A stretch of 64,000 nucleotides of DNA from Janthinobacterium sp. BJB426 (GCF_002735705.1 NZ_PDZL01000004.1:394011-458010); one strand, 5' to 3'; positions 8,949 through 17,479 are shown, counted from the first letter of the stretch. Numbers and translations: made by a program. The notes: generated by a model not told the origin, from the sequence alone.

Positions 8949-10169
8949 ATGCCCGCATTCCGCTATGAAGCCGTCGACGCCCAGGGCGCCACCCGCAAGG
9001 GCGTGCTCAATGCCGACAGTCCCCGTTCCGCGCGCGCCGAGCTGCGCGTGCAAGGCCTGGTGCCGCTGGCCGTCGAGCCGATCGCCGCGCAAGTCGACGC
9101 CGCCGGCGTGACCAAGCGGCGCGGCTTCGGCGAGCGCCTGTCCAGCACCGAGCTGGCCCTGTTTACGCGCCAGCTGGCCAGTTTGCTGGAAGCGGGCCTG
9201 CCGCTGGAGCAGGCCTTTTCCGCCCTGCTGGAACAGGCCGAGCGGCCGTATCTGCGCGACCTGATCGCCTCGATCCGCTCGGAAGTGATCGGCGGCGCCG
9301 CGTTTTCCGACGTGCTGGCGCGCCATCCGCGCGACTTCGCGGAAATTTACCGGGCGCTGGTGGCGTCGGGCGAACAGATCGGCCATCTGTCGCGCGTGCT
9401 CTCGCGCCTGGCCGACTATATCGAGCGGCGCAATGCGCTGGTGCAGAAGGTCAAGCTGGCGTTTACCTATCCGGCCATCGTCACGGTGGTGGCGTTTTCC
9501 ATCGTGATTTTCCTGCTCACCTATGTGGTGCCGCAGATCGTTTCCGTATTTGCCAATACCAAGCAAAAGCTACCCATGCTCACCGTGATCATGCTGGCGC
9601 TGTCGGACTTCGTGCGCAACTATGGCCTCATCGTGGCCGTGATCCTGGCCGGCGCCTGGTTTGCCTGGCGCCGCGCCTTGCAGCAACCGGCCCTGAAACG
9701 CCGCTGGCATACCTGGCTGCTGACGGCGCCTTTGTATGGGAAATTTGAGCGCAGCCTGAATACGGCGCGTTTCGCCAGCACCCTGGCCATTACCACGGGT
9801 TCCGGCGTGCCGATCCTGCGCGCGCTCGACACCAGCCGCGACACCTTGACCAACGTGGCGATGCAGGAATTGGTGGCCGAGGCCAGCGGCGCCGTGCGCG
9901 AAGGCGTCAGCCTGGCGCGCGCGCTGTCGGCGCAAAAGCATTTTCCTCCCATGCTGATCCACATGATACGCGCCGGCGAAATCACGGGCGAGCTGCCGGC
10001 CATGCTGGAACGCGCCGCCAGCGCGCAGGAGCAGGACCTGGAACGCCGCACCCTGACGATTGCCGGCCTGCTGGAGCCGGCCCTGATCCTGGCCATGGGC
10101 GTGGTGGTGCTGCTGATCGTGCTGGCCGTGCTGATGCCGATTATCGAAATCAATCAGCTCGTAAGATAA
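8949..10169 (+). CDS. gspF: T2SS inner-membrane platform protein GspF
   Basis: 406 residues with the duplicated T2SSF domain. The first cytoplasmic bundle carries LFTRQLASLLEAGLPLEQA; membrane segments lie at about 171-195, 222-240 and 374-398; the second domain repeats the pattern (ARFASTLAITTGSGVPIL). GspF is the polytopic core of the assembly platform with GspE, GspL and GspM. It lies 10 bases after gspE and 15 bases before gspC, all on one transcript. Confidence 0.97.
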   Translation: MPAFRYEAVDAQGATRKGVLNADSPRSARAELRVQGLVPLAVEPIAAQVDAAGVTKRRGFGERLSSTELALFTRQLASLLEAGLPLEQAFSALLEQAERPYLRDLIASIRSEVIGGAAFSDVLARHPRDFAEIYRALVASGEQIGHLSRVLSRLADYIERRNALVQKVKLAFTYPAIVTVVAFSIVIFLLTYVVPQIVSVFANTKQKLPMLTVIMLALSDFVRNYGLIVAVILAGAWFAWRRALQQPALKRRWHTWLLTAPLYGKFERSLNTARFASTLAITTGSGVPILRALDTSRDTLTNVAMQELVAEASGAVREGVSLARALSAQKHFPPMLIHMIRAGEITGELPAMLERAASAQEQDLERRTLTIAGLLEPALILAMGVVVLLIVLAVLMPIIEINQLVR

Positions 10170-10184
10170 GAATCCAAGGAAGCC

Positions 10185-10748
10185 ATGAAGCGTTTGCCTC
10201 AAGTTACAAGTTTGCTCGCCGTCGTGGCGCTGTCCGTGTCGCTGGTCTATTGGGCCATGCAGCTGTTCAAGGCGCCGCAACGCCCCATCAATCCGCCCCC
10301 CAATCCGGTGGTGCAGGATGCCAGCGTGGAGGCGGGCGCTTCGCTGTTCGGCGGCCAGGTCAGCGTGGCCACGGCCAGCAACTACCAGCTCAAGGGCGTG
10401 GTGGCCGCCGGCAATGGTCGCGGCAGCGTGGCCATCATTTCGACCGATGGCAAGCCTTCCGTGGCCTTGCCGGAGGGTGCCGAAGTGGTGCCCGGCGTGA
10501 CGGTGCTGGAGGTGCATGCGCGCCACGTGCTGCTGCGTGACGGCGGCGTGAGCAAGCGCATCGACCTGGTGGCCGACGACAAGGCGCTGGCCTTGCCGGG
10601 GCCGGTGTCCGCCACCCCAACGCCGGCCGCGGCCCCTGCGCCGGCATCGAATTTGGTGCCGCCGCCGCTGCCGATGGAGCAGCAGCGGCCGGCGACCATG
10701 ATGCCGACGCCGCAAGTGAGCGGCAGCGTGCCGCCGCCGTCGAATTAA
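10185..10748 (+). CDS. gspC: T2SS GspC-like clamp protein lacking a PDZ domain
   Basis: 187 residues, preceded by a CCAAGGAAGCC ribosome-binding site. An N-terminal transmembrane helix (about 8-26) is followed by a homology-region domain (about 60-135: YQLKGVVAAGNGRGSVAII and a VHARHVLLRDGG beta strand pair). The last 45 residues are Pro/Ala-rich, with no PDZ or coiled coil. GspC links the inner-membrane platform to the N0 domain of the secretin. Placing gspC last in the operon is unusual. The call rests on the HR domain and operon membership; a PilP-like role is the alternative. Confidence 0.82.
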   Translation: MKRLPQVTSLLAVVALSVSLVYWAMQLFKAPQRPINPPPNPVVQDASVEAGASLFGGQVSVATASNYQLKGVVAAGNGRGSVAIISTDGKPSVALPEGAEVVPGVTVLEVHARHVLLRDGGVSKRIDLVADDKALALPGPVSATPTPAAAPAPASNLVPPPLPMEQQRPATMMPTPQVSGSVPPPSN

Positions 10749-10770
10749 CGCTGTTTTTATCGTATTTTGC

Positions 10771-10792
10771 CGATGGCGCCATGCCGCCATCG
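10771..10792 (+). other. 8-bp hairpin in front of the patatin gene
   Basis: CGATGGCG (10771-10778) and CGCCATCG (10785-10792) are exact reverse complements around a six-base loop. The hairpin ends five bases before the AGGAG ribosome-binding site of the patatin gene and has no T-run, so it is not an ordinary terminator. It could separate the gsp operon from the next gene or modulate its translation. Confidence 0.4.
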
Positions 10793-10806
10793 CCACAGGA
10801 GTCTTC

Positions 10807-13068
10807 ATGTTCCCGATCCGTGCCGTCCTGGCGGGCTGCGTGGCGGCGCTGTGCGCCTTGCCGCCAGCTGCCGCAGCCGACGTCCCCGCTGCCGCCACTG
10901 CCTCTGCCTCCGTTGCCCCGCTGACCGTTCCCGCACCCGTGGCGGCGCGTCCGCGCATCGCCCTGGTGCTGTCAGGCGGCGGCGCGCGCGGCCTCGCGCA
11001 TATCGGCGTATTGAAAGTGCTGCAGGAGCTGCATGTGCCGATCGACATGGTGGTCGGCACCAGCATGGGTGGCGTGGTGGGCGGCGCGTATGCGGCCGGC
11101 GCTTCCGTGGCGGACCTGGAAAAGATGGCGCGCGAGACCAACTGGGCGCGCGTGGTGGCTGACCGGCCGCCGCGCGACGAACTGGCGTTCCGCCGCCGCG
11201 AGGAAGATTTGTTGCTGCCGTCGCGCATCGAGTTTGGCGTGAGCCACAATGGCATTTCCACGCCGCCGGCCGCGGCCAGTAATGCGGCACTGGAGATGGC
11301 CTTGAACCGGCTGCTGCCGGCCGGCATGCGCGACCGCCCCGCCAGCCAGCTGCCGCTGCCTTTCCGTTCTGTGGCGTCGGACCTGGTCAATGGCGAGCTG
11401 GTGGAACTGGTGGACACGCCTTTGTTCCTGTCGATGCGCGCTTCGCTGGCCGTGCCGGGCGTGTTTGCGCCCGTGCGCGTGAATAACCGGCTGGTGGTCG
11501 ATGGGGGGCTGGTGCGCAACCTGCCCGTCGACATGGCGCGCGCCATGGGCGCCGACATCATCATCGCCGTCAACGTGGGCACGCCGCTGGCGCCGGAAAA
11601 AGACCTGGGCAGCGCCATCGGCGTGGCGCAGCAGATGCTGCAAATCCTCACGGAGCAGAACGTGCAGCGCTCGCTCAAGGAACTGCAGGCGCAGGATATC
11701 CTGGTGGCGCCGGATTTGACGGGCGTCAGTTTCCTCGACTTTGAAAACTATGCGCGCGCCATGCGTGCCGGCGAGCAGGCGGCGCAGGCCCTGGCCGCCC
11801 GTCTGGCGCCGCTGGCCCTGCCGCCGGAGCAGTATGCGGCGCGCGAGCAGCTGCGCCTGGCCGCTCCGGCCCTGCTGGACGTGGCCCTGCCGCTCACGCG
11901 CCTGGCCGTGGAGAGCGAAGGCGATATCAATCCGCGCATCCTGCAGGCGCAATCGGGCCTGGTGGAAGGACAGTCGGTCAGCCAGGAAGATGTGCTCAAG
12001 GCGGCGGCCAGGCTGTATGGCCGCGGCGACGTGGCGCGCGTGGAGACGGAAGTGGTCGATTCCGGCGACCAGCGCGCCGTCACCATCAAGGCGGTCGAAG
12101 CGCCATGGGCCAGCAACCGCCTGCGCGTGGGCCTGGAACTGGCCAGCGATTTCAGGGACAGCAATAATTTCGCCCTGAAGCTGCTGCATGCGCGCTCGAA
12201 CCTGAACAGCTGGGGCGGCGAGTTGCGCAGCACGGCGCAGATCGGTAATACGCGCGGCTATGGCCTGCAGTTCTGGCAGCCGCTGGGGGCCGGCAACCCG
12301 TGGTATATCGCGCCGCAGCTGCAATACACTTCGTCGGCGATAGATTTGTTCGACAAGGGCCGGCGCAACGCCCGCCTGGCCTATAACGGCCAGACAGCTG
12401 CACTGGTGCTGGGACGCCAGTTCGGTACCTGGGGCGATCTGCAGTTCGGCGTCGCTCGTACGGAAGTCAAGGGCAAGCTGGCGATTCCGGCCGACCCTAC
12501 GCAGCCGGAGTCGCGCGCGCTGGGCACCACGCAGTTCGTGCGATTCCGCGCTGATACGCTCGATTCGCCGGGCTTTCCCACGCGCGGCGTCCTGCTTGAG
12601 GCCACCTGGGCGCGCGATACGACCACGGGGGCAGGCGAGGCGGCCCTGGGCCAATCGTCCATCACGGGCCTGAAGGCCTTTGGCCGCGGCAACTGGGCCG
12701 GTCACGTGTATGGCGAATGGGCGCGCTCACAGCGTGACGAAGCGCCTCTCAATCTCGGTGGTTTCCTGCGCTTGTCCGGCACGGAATTTGAATCGGTGAG
12801 AGGACGCAGTATCGCCTTCGCGCGCTTCGTGATGGCGCGCCGCATCGGTTCCCTGCCGAGTACCCTGGGCGGCGTGGTGCGGGCCGGCTTTTCGCTGGAG
12901 ATGGGCGGCGGCTTCGATCAGAGCGAGCGCTGGAAAAGCAGCAAATTCACTCAGGCGAGCAGCGCCTTTGTGTCCGTCGACACGCGCTTCGGTCCTGTGT
13001 ATGTGGCGGCGGGCGCGACCAAGGGCGGCGAGAGCACGCTTTATCTGTTCCTGGGACCGGTCTGGTAG
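10807..13068 (+). CDS. PlpD-like patatin phospholipase with POTRA and outer-membrane beta-barrel (type Vd secretion)
   Basis: 753 residues. A signal peptide (about 1-24) and Ala/Pro linker precede a patatin domain (about 49-250) with the oxyanion loop SGGGARG, the nucleophile elbow GTSMG (Ser86) and the dyad Asp in DGG (Asp232). A POTRA-like segment (about 365-425, ESEGDINPRIL) follows, then an Omp85/BamA-type barrel ending in an aromatic residue (FLGPVW). This is the architecture of PlpD of Pseudomonas aeruginosa, the type Vd autotransporter prototype, in which the barrel delivers the phospholipase A1 domain to the surface. It sits 58 bases after gspC with its own AGGAG site. The substrate is unknown. 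Confidence 0.92.
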   Translation: MFPIRAVLAGCVAALCALPPAAAADVPAAATASASVAPLTVPAPVAARPRIALVLSGGGARGLAHIGVLKVLQELHVPIDMVVGTSMGGVVGGAYAAGASVADLEKMARETNWARVVADRPPRDELAFRRREEDLLLPSRIEFGVSHNGISTPPAAASNAALEMALNRLLPAGMRDRPASQLPLPFRSVASDLVNGELVELVDTPLFLSMRASLAVPGVFAPVRVNNRLVVDGGLVRNLPVDMARAMGADIIIAVNVGTPLAPEKDLGSAIGVAQQMLQILTEQNVQRSLKELQAQDILVAPDLTGVSFLDFENYARAMRAGEQAAQALAARLAPLALPPEQYAAREQLRLAAPALLDVALPLTRLAVESEGDINPRILQAQSGLVEGQSVSQEDVLKAAARLYGRGDVARVETEVVDSGDQRAVTIKAVEAPWASNRLRVGLELASDFRDSNNFALKLLHARSNLNSWGGELRSTAQIGNTRGYGLQFWQPLGAGNPWYIAPQLQYTSSAIDLFDKGRRNARLAYNGQTAALVLGRQFGTWGDLQFGVARTEVKGKLAIPADPTQPESRALGTTQFVRFRADTLDSPGFPTRGVLLEATWARDTTTGAGEAALGQSSITGLKAFGRGNWAGHVYGEWARSQRDEAPLNLGGFLRLSGTEFESVRGRSIAFARFVMARRIGSLPSTLGGVVRAGFSLEMGGGFDQSERWKSSKFTQASSAFVSVDTRFGPVYVAAGATKGGESTLYLFLGPVW

Positions 13069-13820
13069 GGCGCCGCGGGGGCGGCCGTACTGCGGCGCAG
13101 GGCCGTGAAGGCGGCAAATTCCCATGAGCGAAAGCCCAGCAGCAGGGTAAAGCCGTCGCGCTCGGCGGGTGCCAGGCGCCGGTCGTTCTGGTGCAGGCGC
13201 GCCAGTTCCTCGGCCAGCTGGCGGATCTTTTGCACCAGCTCCTGCGCGCTCGACAGCGACAGGCGCGCCGGGATGCACATCAGGGTTTCGCCGGCGCCGT
13301 CAAAATGCCCGCTGAAATAATCGGCCACCACGTGTTCGCGGAAGTACTGCTGCACCGGGCCGTCGGCCAGCCAGTGGAAGGCGTTCGAGACGCGAAGGCT
13401 GTAGCGGTTCAGGGGCTTGAGTTCGATCAAGCCCAGGCGATCCAGTTCGGCCAGGCAGCCGATGCATTCGGCCTGCGTCAGCGCATACGTTTCCACCACC
13501 TGCTCCAGGCTCCAGTGGCCGAGGCAGCAGATCGCCACCAGCAGCAGGCGCGGATGCGCGACCAGCGACTTTTCCTGCACCAAGGTGAGCGTGTCGGCAT
13601 GCGGCGTGATGTCGGCCGCGCCGCGCAGCACATCTTCCATGGCGATGCCCGAGGCCTTGCAGATCAGGGCCAGGCGCGACAGCGACATGTCGTGCTGGCC
13701 AAACATGCGCTTGACGCTCGATTCGCTCATGCCGATGCGTTCGGCCAATACCTTGTAGGTGATGCCGGCGGCGCGCAGTTGGGTGCGCAGCACGCGCAAA
13801 ACCAGTTCAGGTGAACTCAC
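13041..13820 (-). CDS. XRE-type helix-turn-helix transcriptional regulator
   Basis: 259 residues from a GTG start at 13820 preceded by AAAGGAAC. The upstream open frame (to 13889) has no better ribosome-binding site. The N-terminal 65 residues form a Cro/C1-type HTH (YKVLAERIGMSESSVKRMFG, then MSLSRLALICKASG). The remaining 190 residues are an uncharacterised, probably ligand-sensing or dimerising region with a winged-helix-like stretch (LAELDRLGLIELKP). The 3' end overlaps the convergent patatin gene by 28 bases. It is divergent from the small outer-membrane protein gene at 13988, its most likely target besides itself. Confidence 0.85.
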   Translation of the reverse strand: MSSPELVLRVLRTQLRAAGITYKVLAERIGMSESSVKRMFGQHDMSLSRLALICKASGIAMEDVLRGAADITPHADTLTLVQEKSLVAHPRLLLVAICCLGHWSLEQVVETYALTQAECIGCLAELDRLGLIELKPLNRYSLRVSNAFHWLADGPVQQYFREHVVADYFSGHFDGAGETLMCIPARLSLSSAQELVQKIRQLAEELARLHQNDRRLAPAERDGFTLLLGFRSWEFAAFTALRRSTAAPAAPYQTGPRNR

Positions 13821-13987
13821 GATAGTTCCTTTATGCAAGTTTAGTAGCGGTTGACGGTACCGAATGTAGCCGTTAATGGCACTTTGCACAAGGTGATAGT
13901 ACTTTTCGGCGAAAGCGATGACACTCCCGCTTGTGGCTCGCGCAGCGCGCTACAACCAGGCAATCCATCCACTTGTAGAGGTTATCC
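13821..13987. promoter_or_regulatory. Divergent intergenic region with two tandem octamers
   Basis: 167 bases between the XRE regulator (minus) and the outer-membrane barrel gene (plus). Two near-identical octamers, TAGCGGTT at 13845 and TAGCCGTT at 13867, lie in the same orientation 22 bases apart, which puts them on the same helix face two turns apart. The first is followed by TTGACG (13850-13855), which could be a -35 element for the plus-strand gene, though the -10 (TAATGG) is poor. Binding by the adjacent regulator is inference. Confidence 0.4.
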
Positions 13988-14602
13988 ATGTTCTCCAAAT
14001 TTCATTTTTCAGCAGCGCTGCTGGCGCTGGCCGCCATCGCTCCCCTGCATGCCGCCGCAGCCGAACCGGCACCGGGTCCGTTCTATGCGGGCGCCAGCTA
14101 TGGCTTTCGCGCCAGCACCGGCCTCGATTGCATCGCCGGACAAAGCGATTGCGACAAGAGCAGCAAGCGCAATGGCAAGGCCTACCTGGGTTACAGTTTC
14201 GACGCGCTGCCGTTTCAGGGCGGCGTGGCCCTGCCTTCGATTGAGCTGGTGGGGTACACGGGTGGCGAGGTCAAATCCGGTTTCGACACGGGCGCCGGCA
14301 AGCGCGCGGGCCGCGGCAAGTTCACGGGTCTCGGCATGCAGGGCGTGCTCGGTTACCAGTTTGACGCGTTTACACTGAGCGGACGCGCCGGCGCTGCCTA
14401 CACGCAGGGCAAGGTCGATTATCTGGGCGGCGGTTCGGACAAGAAGAGCAAGATCGGCCTGACCTACGGCATCGGCGCGGCGTATGCGCTGAACCAGAAC
14501 TGGTCGCTGCACCTTGACTGGGACCGCGTGCCGGTCAAGTACAACAGCAAGCAAACGACCAAGGTCGACATGTTTTCGCTGGGCGCGTCCTACCGTTTCT
14601 AA
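13988..14602 (+). CDS. Small outer-membrane beta-barrel protein (OmpA/OmpW-like fold)
   Basis: 204 residues. A signal peptide ends at AHAAAA (about residue 24). The mature protein has alternating amphipathic strands (YAGASYGFRAS, KAYLGYSF, GLTYGIGAAYAL, WSLHLDWDRVPV) and the terminal aromatic SLGASYRF expected of a BAM substrate, consistent with an eight-stranded barrel. Cys residues in LDCIAGQSDCD may form a disulfide in the first loop. It is divergent from the XRE regulator. The exact family is not certain; 'outer membrane beta-barrel protein' is the safe name. Confidence 0.85.
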   Translation: MFSKFHFSAALLALAAIAPLHAAAAEPAPGPFYAGASYGFRASTGLDCIAGQSDCDKSSKRNGKAYLGYSFDALPFQGGVALPSIELVGYTGGEVKSGFDTGAGKRAGRGKFTGLGMQGVLGYQFDAFTLSGRAGAAYTQGKVDYLGGGSDKKSKIGLTYGIGAAYALNQNWSLHLDWDRVPVKYNSKQTTKVDMFSLGASYRF

Positions 14603-14635
14603 GGGGATGCTGCTGCGGCACAGAGTGGCCTGATG

Positions 14636-14663
14636 GCGGACGCCCTATGAACAGGGTGTCCGC
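14636..14663. terminator. Hairpin terminator between the barrel gene and the minus-strand hsl cluster
   Basis: GCGGACGCCCT (14636-14646) can pair with AGGGTGTCCGC (14653-14663) over an ATGAAC loop with one wobble. A short T-run follows a few bases further on (CTATTTTT). It lies in the convergent gap between the barrel gene and the minus-strand genes and could serve both. Confidence 0.5.
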
Positions 14664-14670
14664 GGGCGGC

Positions 14671-14865
14671 CTATTTTTCCGTTTCGACTTTCAACAGCAA
14701 TTTCGCCAGCAGGCGTTTTTCCTGCTGGCGCTGGCCTGACACGGTCTTCACGTGCGCCCCGGCGGCGCGCTGCAGGGCGGCAGTGGCGACCGGATTGCGC
14801 GGTTTTTGCGAGGGTTCGACGCGGAACTGCATTTTCTGCCGCGTCGCCAAGGCCTTGTTTGCCAT
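14671..14865 (-). CDS. Small basic protein of unknown function downstream of hslU
   Basis: 64 residues, Lys/Arg/Gln-rich with no cysteine, signal peptide or membrane segment. The ATG at 14865 has a strong GGAAGGGGG ribosome-binding site nine bases upstream and begins 18 bases after the hslU stop, so it looks like the last gene of the hslV-hslU transcript. The C-terminal half is predicted helical and charged (RQQEKRLLAKLLLKVETEK). I do not recognise a family. The ribosome-binding site and operon position are the main support. Confidence 0.62.
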   Translation of the reverse strand: MANKALATRQKMQFRVEPSQKPRNPVATAALQRAAGAHVKTVSGQRQQEKRLLAKLLLKVETEK

Positions 14866-14883
14866 CGGTTTCCCCCTTCCTTC

Positions 14884-16242
14884 CTACAGCACGTAGCGCG
14901 ACAGGTCCTCGTTGACCGACAGCGCTTCCAGGCGTTCGTTGACGTAGGCAGCGTCGATCACCAGCAGGTTTTCCGTGGTGCTGCTCCCTTCGCTGGCCGT
15001 AAACGACACTTCTTCCAGCAGTTTTTCCATCACCGTGTGCAGCCGGCGCGCGCCGATGTTTTCCGTGCGCTCGTTTACCGAATAGGCGATTTCGGCCAGG
15101 CGCGTGATGCCTTCCGGCGCGAATTGCAGTTTCAGGTTTTCCGTCGCCAGCAAGGCTTCGTACTGCATCGTCAGGCAGGCATCGGTGCTGGTGAGAATGC
15201 GCTCGAAGTCCGAGATCGACAGCGATTCCAGTTCCACGCGGATGGGGAAGCGGCCCTGCAGTTCGGGGATCAGGTCCGACGGTTTCGACAGGTGAAACGC
15301 GCCCGAGGCGATGAACAGGATGTGGTCCGTGCGGATCATGCCGTACTTGGTGTTGACGGTCGTGCCCTCGACCAGCGGCAGCAGGTCGCGCTGCACGCCC
15401 GCGCGTGAAACGTCGGCGCCGCCCGATTCCGAGCGCGAGGCGATCTTGTCGATTTCATCGAGGAAGACGATGCCGTTCTGCTCGACGTTCTGGATGGCCT
15501 TCTGCTTCAGTTCATCTTCGTTGAGCAGCTTGGCCGCTTCTTCTTCGACCAGCAGTTTCAAGGCTTCCTTGATCTTGACCTTGCGCGCCTTCTTGCGCTG
15601 CCCGCCCACGCCCGAAAACATGGACTTGATCTGCTCCGTCATTTCTTCCATGCCCGGCGGCGCCATGATTTCCATCTGCGGGCCTGCCTCGGCCAGTTCG
15701 ATCTCGATTTCCTTGTCATCGAGCTCGCCCTGGCGCAAGCGCTTGCGGAAGGTCTGGCGCGTGCTGTCGCCGCTGCCCGTGTCCACGGCCGCCGCCGTAT
15801 TCGGCGTGAAGCCGAAGTCGCGCGCCGGCGGCACGAGGATGTCGATGACGCGGTCTTCGGCCGCATCTTCGGCGCGTGCGCGCACTTTCTTCATTTCCAG
15901 CGCGCGCGTCTGCTTGATGCCGATGTCGATCAGGTCGCGGATGATGGTGTCGACGTCGCGCCCCACATAACCGACTTCCGTGAATTTGGTCGCTTCGATT
16001 TTGATGAACGGCGCCTCGGCCAGCTTGGCCAGGCGGCGCGCGATTTCCGTCTTGCCGACGCCCGTGGGGCCGATCATGAGGATATTCTTGGGTGTGATTT
16101 CATGGCGCAGGGGCTCGGCCACCTGCTGGCGGCGCCAGCGGTTGCGCAGGGCGATGGCGACGGCGCGCTTGGCCTTGGCCTGGCCCACCACGTGCTTGTC
16201 GAGTTCGGTAACGATTTCCGACGGGGTCATGTTCATGATCAT
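14884..16242 (-). CDS. hslU: ATP-dependent protease ATPase subunit HslU (ClpY)
   Basis: 452 residues. The AAA+ domain carries Walker [10 protein letters not shown] (about 58-66), an inserted I domain (about 110-245, with the [11 protein letters not shown] and [12 protein letters not shown] stretches), Walker [13 protein letters not shown], sensor motifs, and the C-terminal tail LSRYVL that docks into HslV. HslU unfolds substrates and feeds them to the HslV peptidase. Three candidate starts (residues 1, 3, 5) exist; the first has an AGAAAG site. It lies 37 bases after hslV in the same operon. In other bacteria hslVU is heat-shock induced; no sigma-32 promoter could be assigned here. Confidence 0.97.
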   Translation of the reverse strand: MIMNMTPSEIVTELDKHVVGQAKAKRAVAIALRNRWRRQQVAEPLRHEITPKNILMIGPTGVGKTEIARRLAKLAEAPFIKIEATKFTEVGYVGRDVDTIIRDLIDIGIKQTRALEMKKVRARAEDAAEDRVIDILVPPARDFGFTPNTAAAVDTGSGDSTRQTFRKRLRQGELDDKEIEIELAEAGPQMEIMAPPGMEEMTEQIKSMFSGVGGQRKKARKVKIKEALKLLVEEEAAKLLNEDELKQKAIQNVEQNGIVFLDEIDKIASRSESGGADVSRAGVQRDLLPLVEGTTVNTKYGMIRTDHILFIASGAFHLSKPSDLIPELQGRFPIRVELESLSISDFERILTSTDACLTMQYEALLATENLKLQFAPEGITRLAEIAYSVNERTENIGARRLHTVMEKLLEEVSFTASEGSSTTENLLVIDAAYVNERLEALSVNEDLSRYVL

Positions 16243-16279
16243 AGTTGGCTTTCTATTCTGTGCTCGGGCGTGCCTGGAC

Positions 16280-16816
16280 TCAGTCCAGGGTCTCGATGAT
16301 GTGCGACATGTTCGTGTAAATGCAGAGTTCCGCGGCGATGGTCAGCGATTTCTTGACCACTTCGGCCGGCGACAAGTCCGTGTTTTCCTGCAGCGCCTTG
16401 GCGGCGGACTGGGCATAGGTGCCGCCCGAGCCGATGGCGCCAATGCCGTCTTCCGGTTCCAGCACGTCGCCATTGCCCGTGATGACCAGGGTCGACTCGC
16501 TGTCGGCCACCAGCAGCATCGCTTCTAGGCGGCGCAGCACGCGGTCGGTGCGCCAGTCCTTGGCCAGTTCGACGGAGGCGCGCAGCAGATTGCCCTGGTG
16601 TTTTTCCAGCTTGCCTTCAAACCGGTCGAGCAGGGTAAAAGCATCGGCGGTGCCGCCGGCAAAGCCGACCAGGACCTTGCCCTGATACAACTTACGCACT
16701 TTGCGGGCCGTGCCCTTCATGACGATGTTGCCCAGCGTTACCTGGCCGTCGCCGCCCAGGGCGACTTGCTTGCCGCGCCGGACGCAGAGGATGGTGGTGC
16801 CGTGAAATTGTTCCAT
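16280..16816 (-). CDS. hslV: ATP-dependent protease proteolytic subunit HslV (ClpQ)
   Basis: 178 residues from ATG 16816 with a TGAGGT ribosome-binding site; an open extension further upstream is not needed. The N-terminal nucleophile Thr is Thr7, exposed after removal of MEQFHG (mature TTILCVRRG). Other family features are [34 protein letters not shown] and the C-terminal MSHIIETLD. HslV forms a proteasome-like double ring with HslU, encoded next in the operon. Confidence 0.97.
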   Translation of the reverse strand: MEQFHGTTILCVRRGKQVALGGDGQVTLGNIVMKGTARKVRKLYQGKVLVGFAGGTADAFTLLDRFEGKLEKHQGNLLRASVELAKDWRTDRVLRRLEAMLLVADSESTLVITGNGDVLEPEDGIGAIGSGGTYAQSAAKALQENTDLSPAEVVKKSLTIAAELCIYTNMSHIIETLD

Positions 16817-16942
16817 AGTGACCTCAAAAGATTCGTGCCGATGCGTGCAAGGCCATGCGATTGCGCGCCCATGGCTCAAAAGTGGGGATGGAAAAGGCAA
16901 TTGCAAGCGGCAGTGCCTGCTTCAGTGTAGTCGGCGCGGGAC

Positions 16943-16981
16943 GAAAAAAAAGCACGCAACCGAAGGTTGTGTGCTTTTTTA
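16943..16981 (-). terminator. Rho-independent terminator after dksA
   Basis: AGCACGCAACC (16951-16961) pairs with GGTTGTGTGCT (16965-16975) around a GAA loop, flanked by A-runs on one side and T-runs on the other. In the minus direction the stem is followed by seven Ts, so it should end the dksA transcript before hslV. The flanks would also support termination in the plus direction. Confidence 0.85.
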
Positions 16982-17026
16982 TGCGCCATCGCGGGCCGCC
17001 GGGACGGCCGCGCAAGGGGAGGGCGA

Positions 17027-17479
17027 TCAGTCGCCGTACAGCTTTTGCTTCAGTTCGCGCCGTTGCTGGGCTTCCAGCGACAGGGTGGCCGTTGGACGGG
17101 CGATCAGGCGCGGGATGCCGATAGGCTCGCCCGTTTCTTCGCACCAGCCATAGTCGCCGGCGTCGATGCTGGCGATCGATTGCTGCACTTTCTTCAGCAA
17201 TTTGCGTTCGCGGTCGCGCGTGCGCAGTTCCAGCGCATGCTCTTCCTCGATGGTGGCGCGGTCGGCAGGGTCCGGTACGAGCACGGTTTCACGCAAGTGT
17301 TCCGTGGTTTCGCCGGCGTTTTTCAGCAGGTCTTTTTCGAGCTGCTGCAGGCGCGCCTTGAAGAATGCCAGTTGTGCCGGATTCATGTAGTCATCTTCGC
17401 TCATGGCGCGAATTTGGTCTTCGCTGATGAGAGGGATGTCTTGGTTGGCGGCCGGGGTCGATTTATTAGTTTTGGTCAT
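17027..17479 (-). CDS. dksA: RNA polymerase-binding transcription factor DksA, cysteine-poor type
   Basis: 150 residues from ATG 17479; the frame stays open to 17545, but this start gives the usual DksA length. A coiled-coil domain (about 35-110, FFKARLQQLEKDLL through RTRDRERKLLKKVQQSI) is followed by the DxxxD-like tip (DPADRA) and a C-terminal globular domain. DksA enters the secondary channel of RNA polymerase and works with ppGpp in the stringent response. Of the four zinc cysteines of the E. coli protein only one position is Cys (WCEETGEPIG...RPTATLSLEAQ), so zinc binding in the classical form is not expected. It has its own terminator and a long upstream region. Confidence 0.95.
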   Translation of the reverse strand: MTKTNKSTPAANQDIPLISEDQIRAMSEDDYMNPAQLAFFKARLQQLEKDLLKNAGETTEHLRETVLVPDPADRATIEEEHALELRTRDRERKLLKKVQQSIASIDAGDYGWCEETGEPIGIPRLIARPTATLSLEAQQRRELKQKLYGD

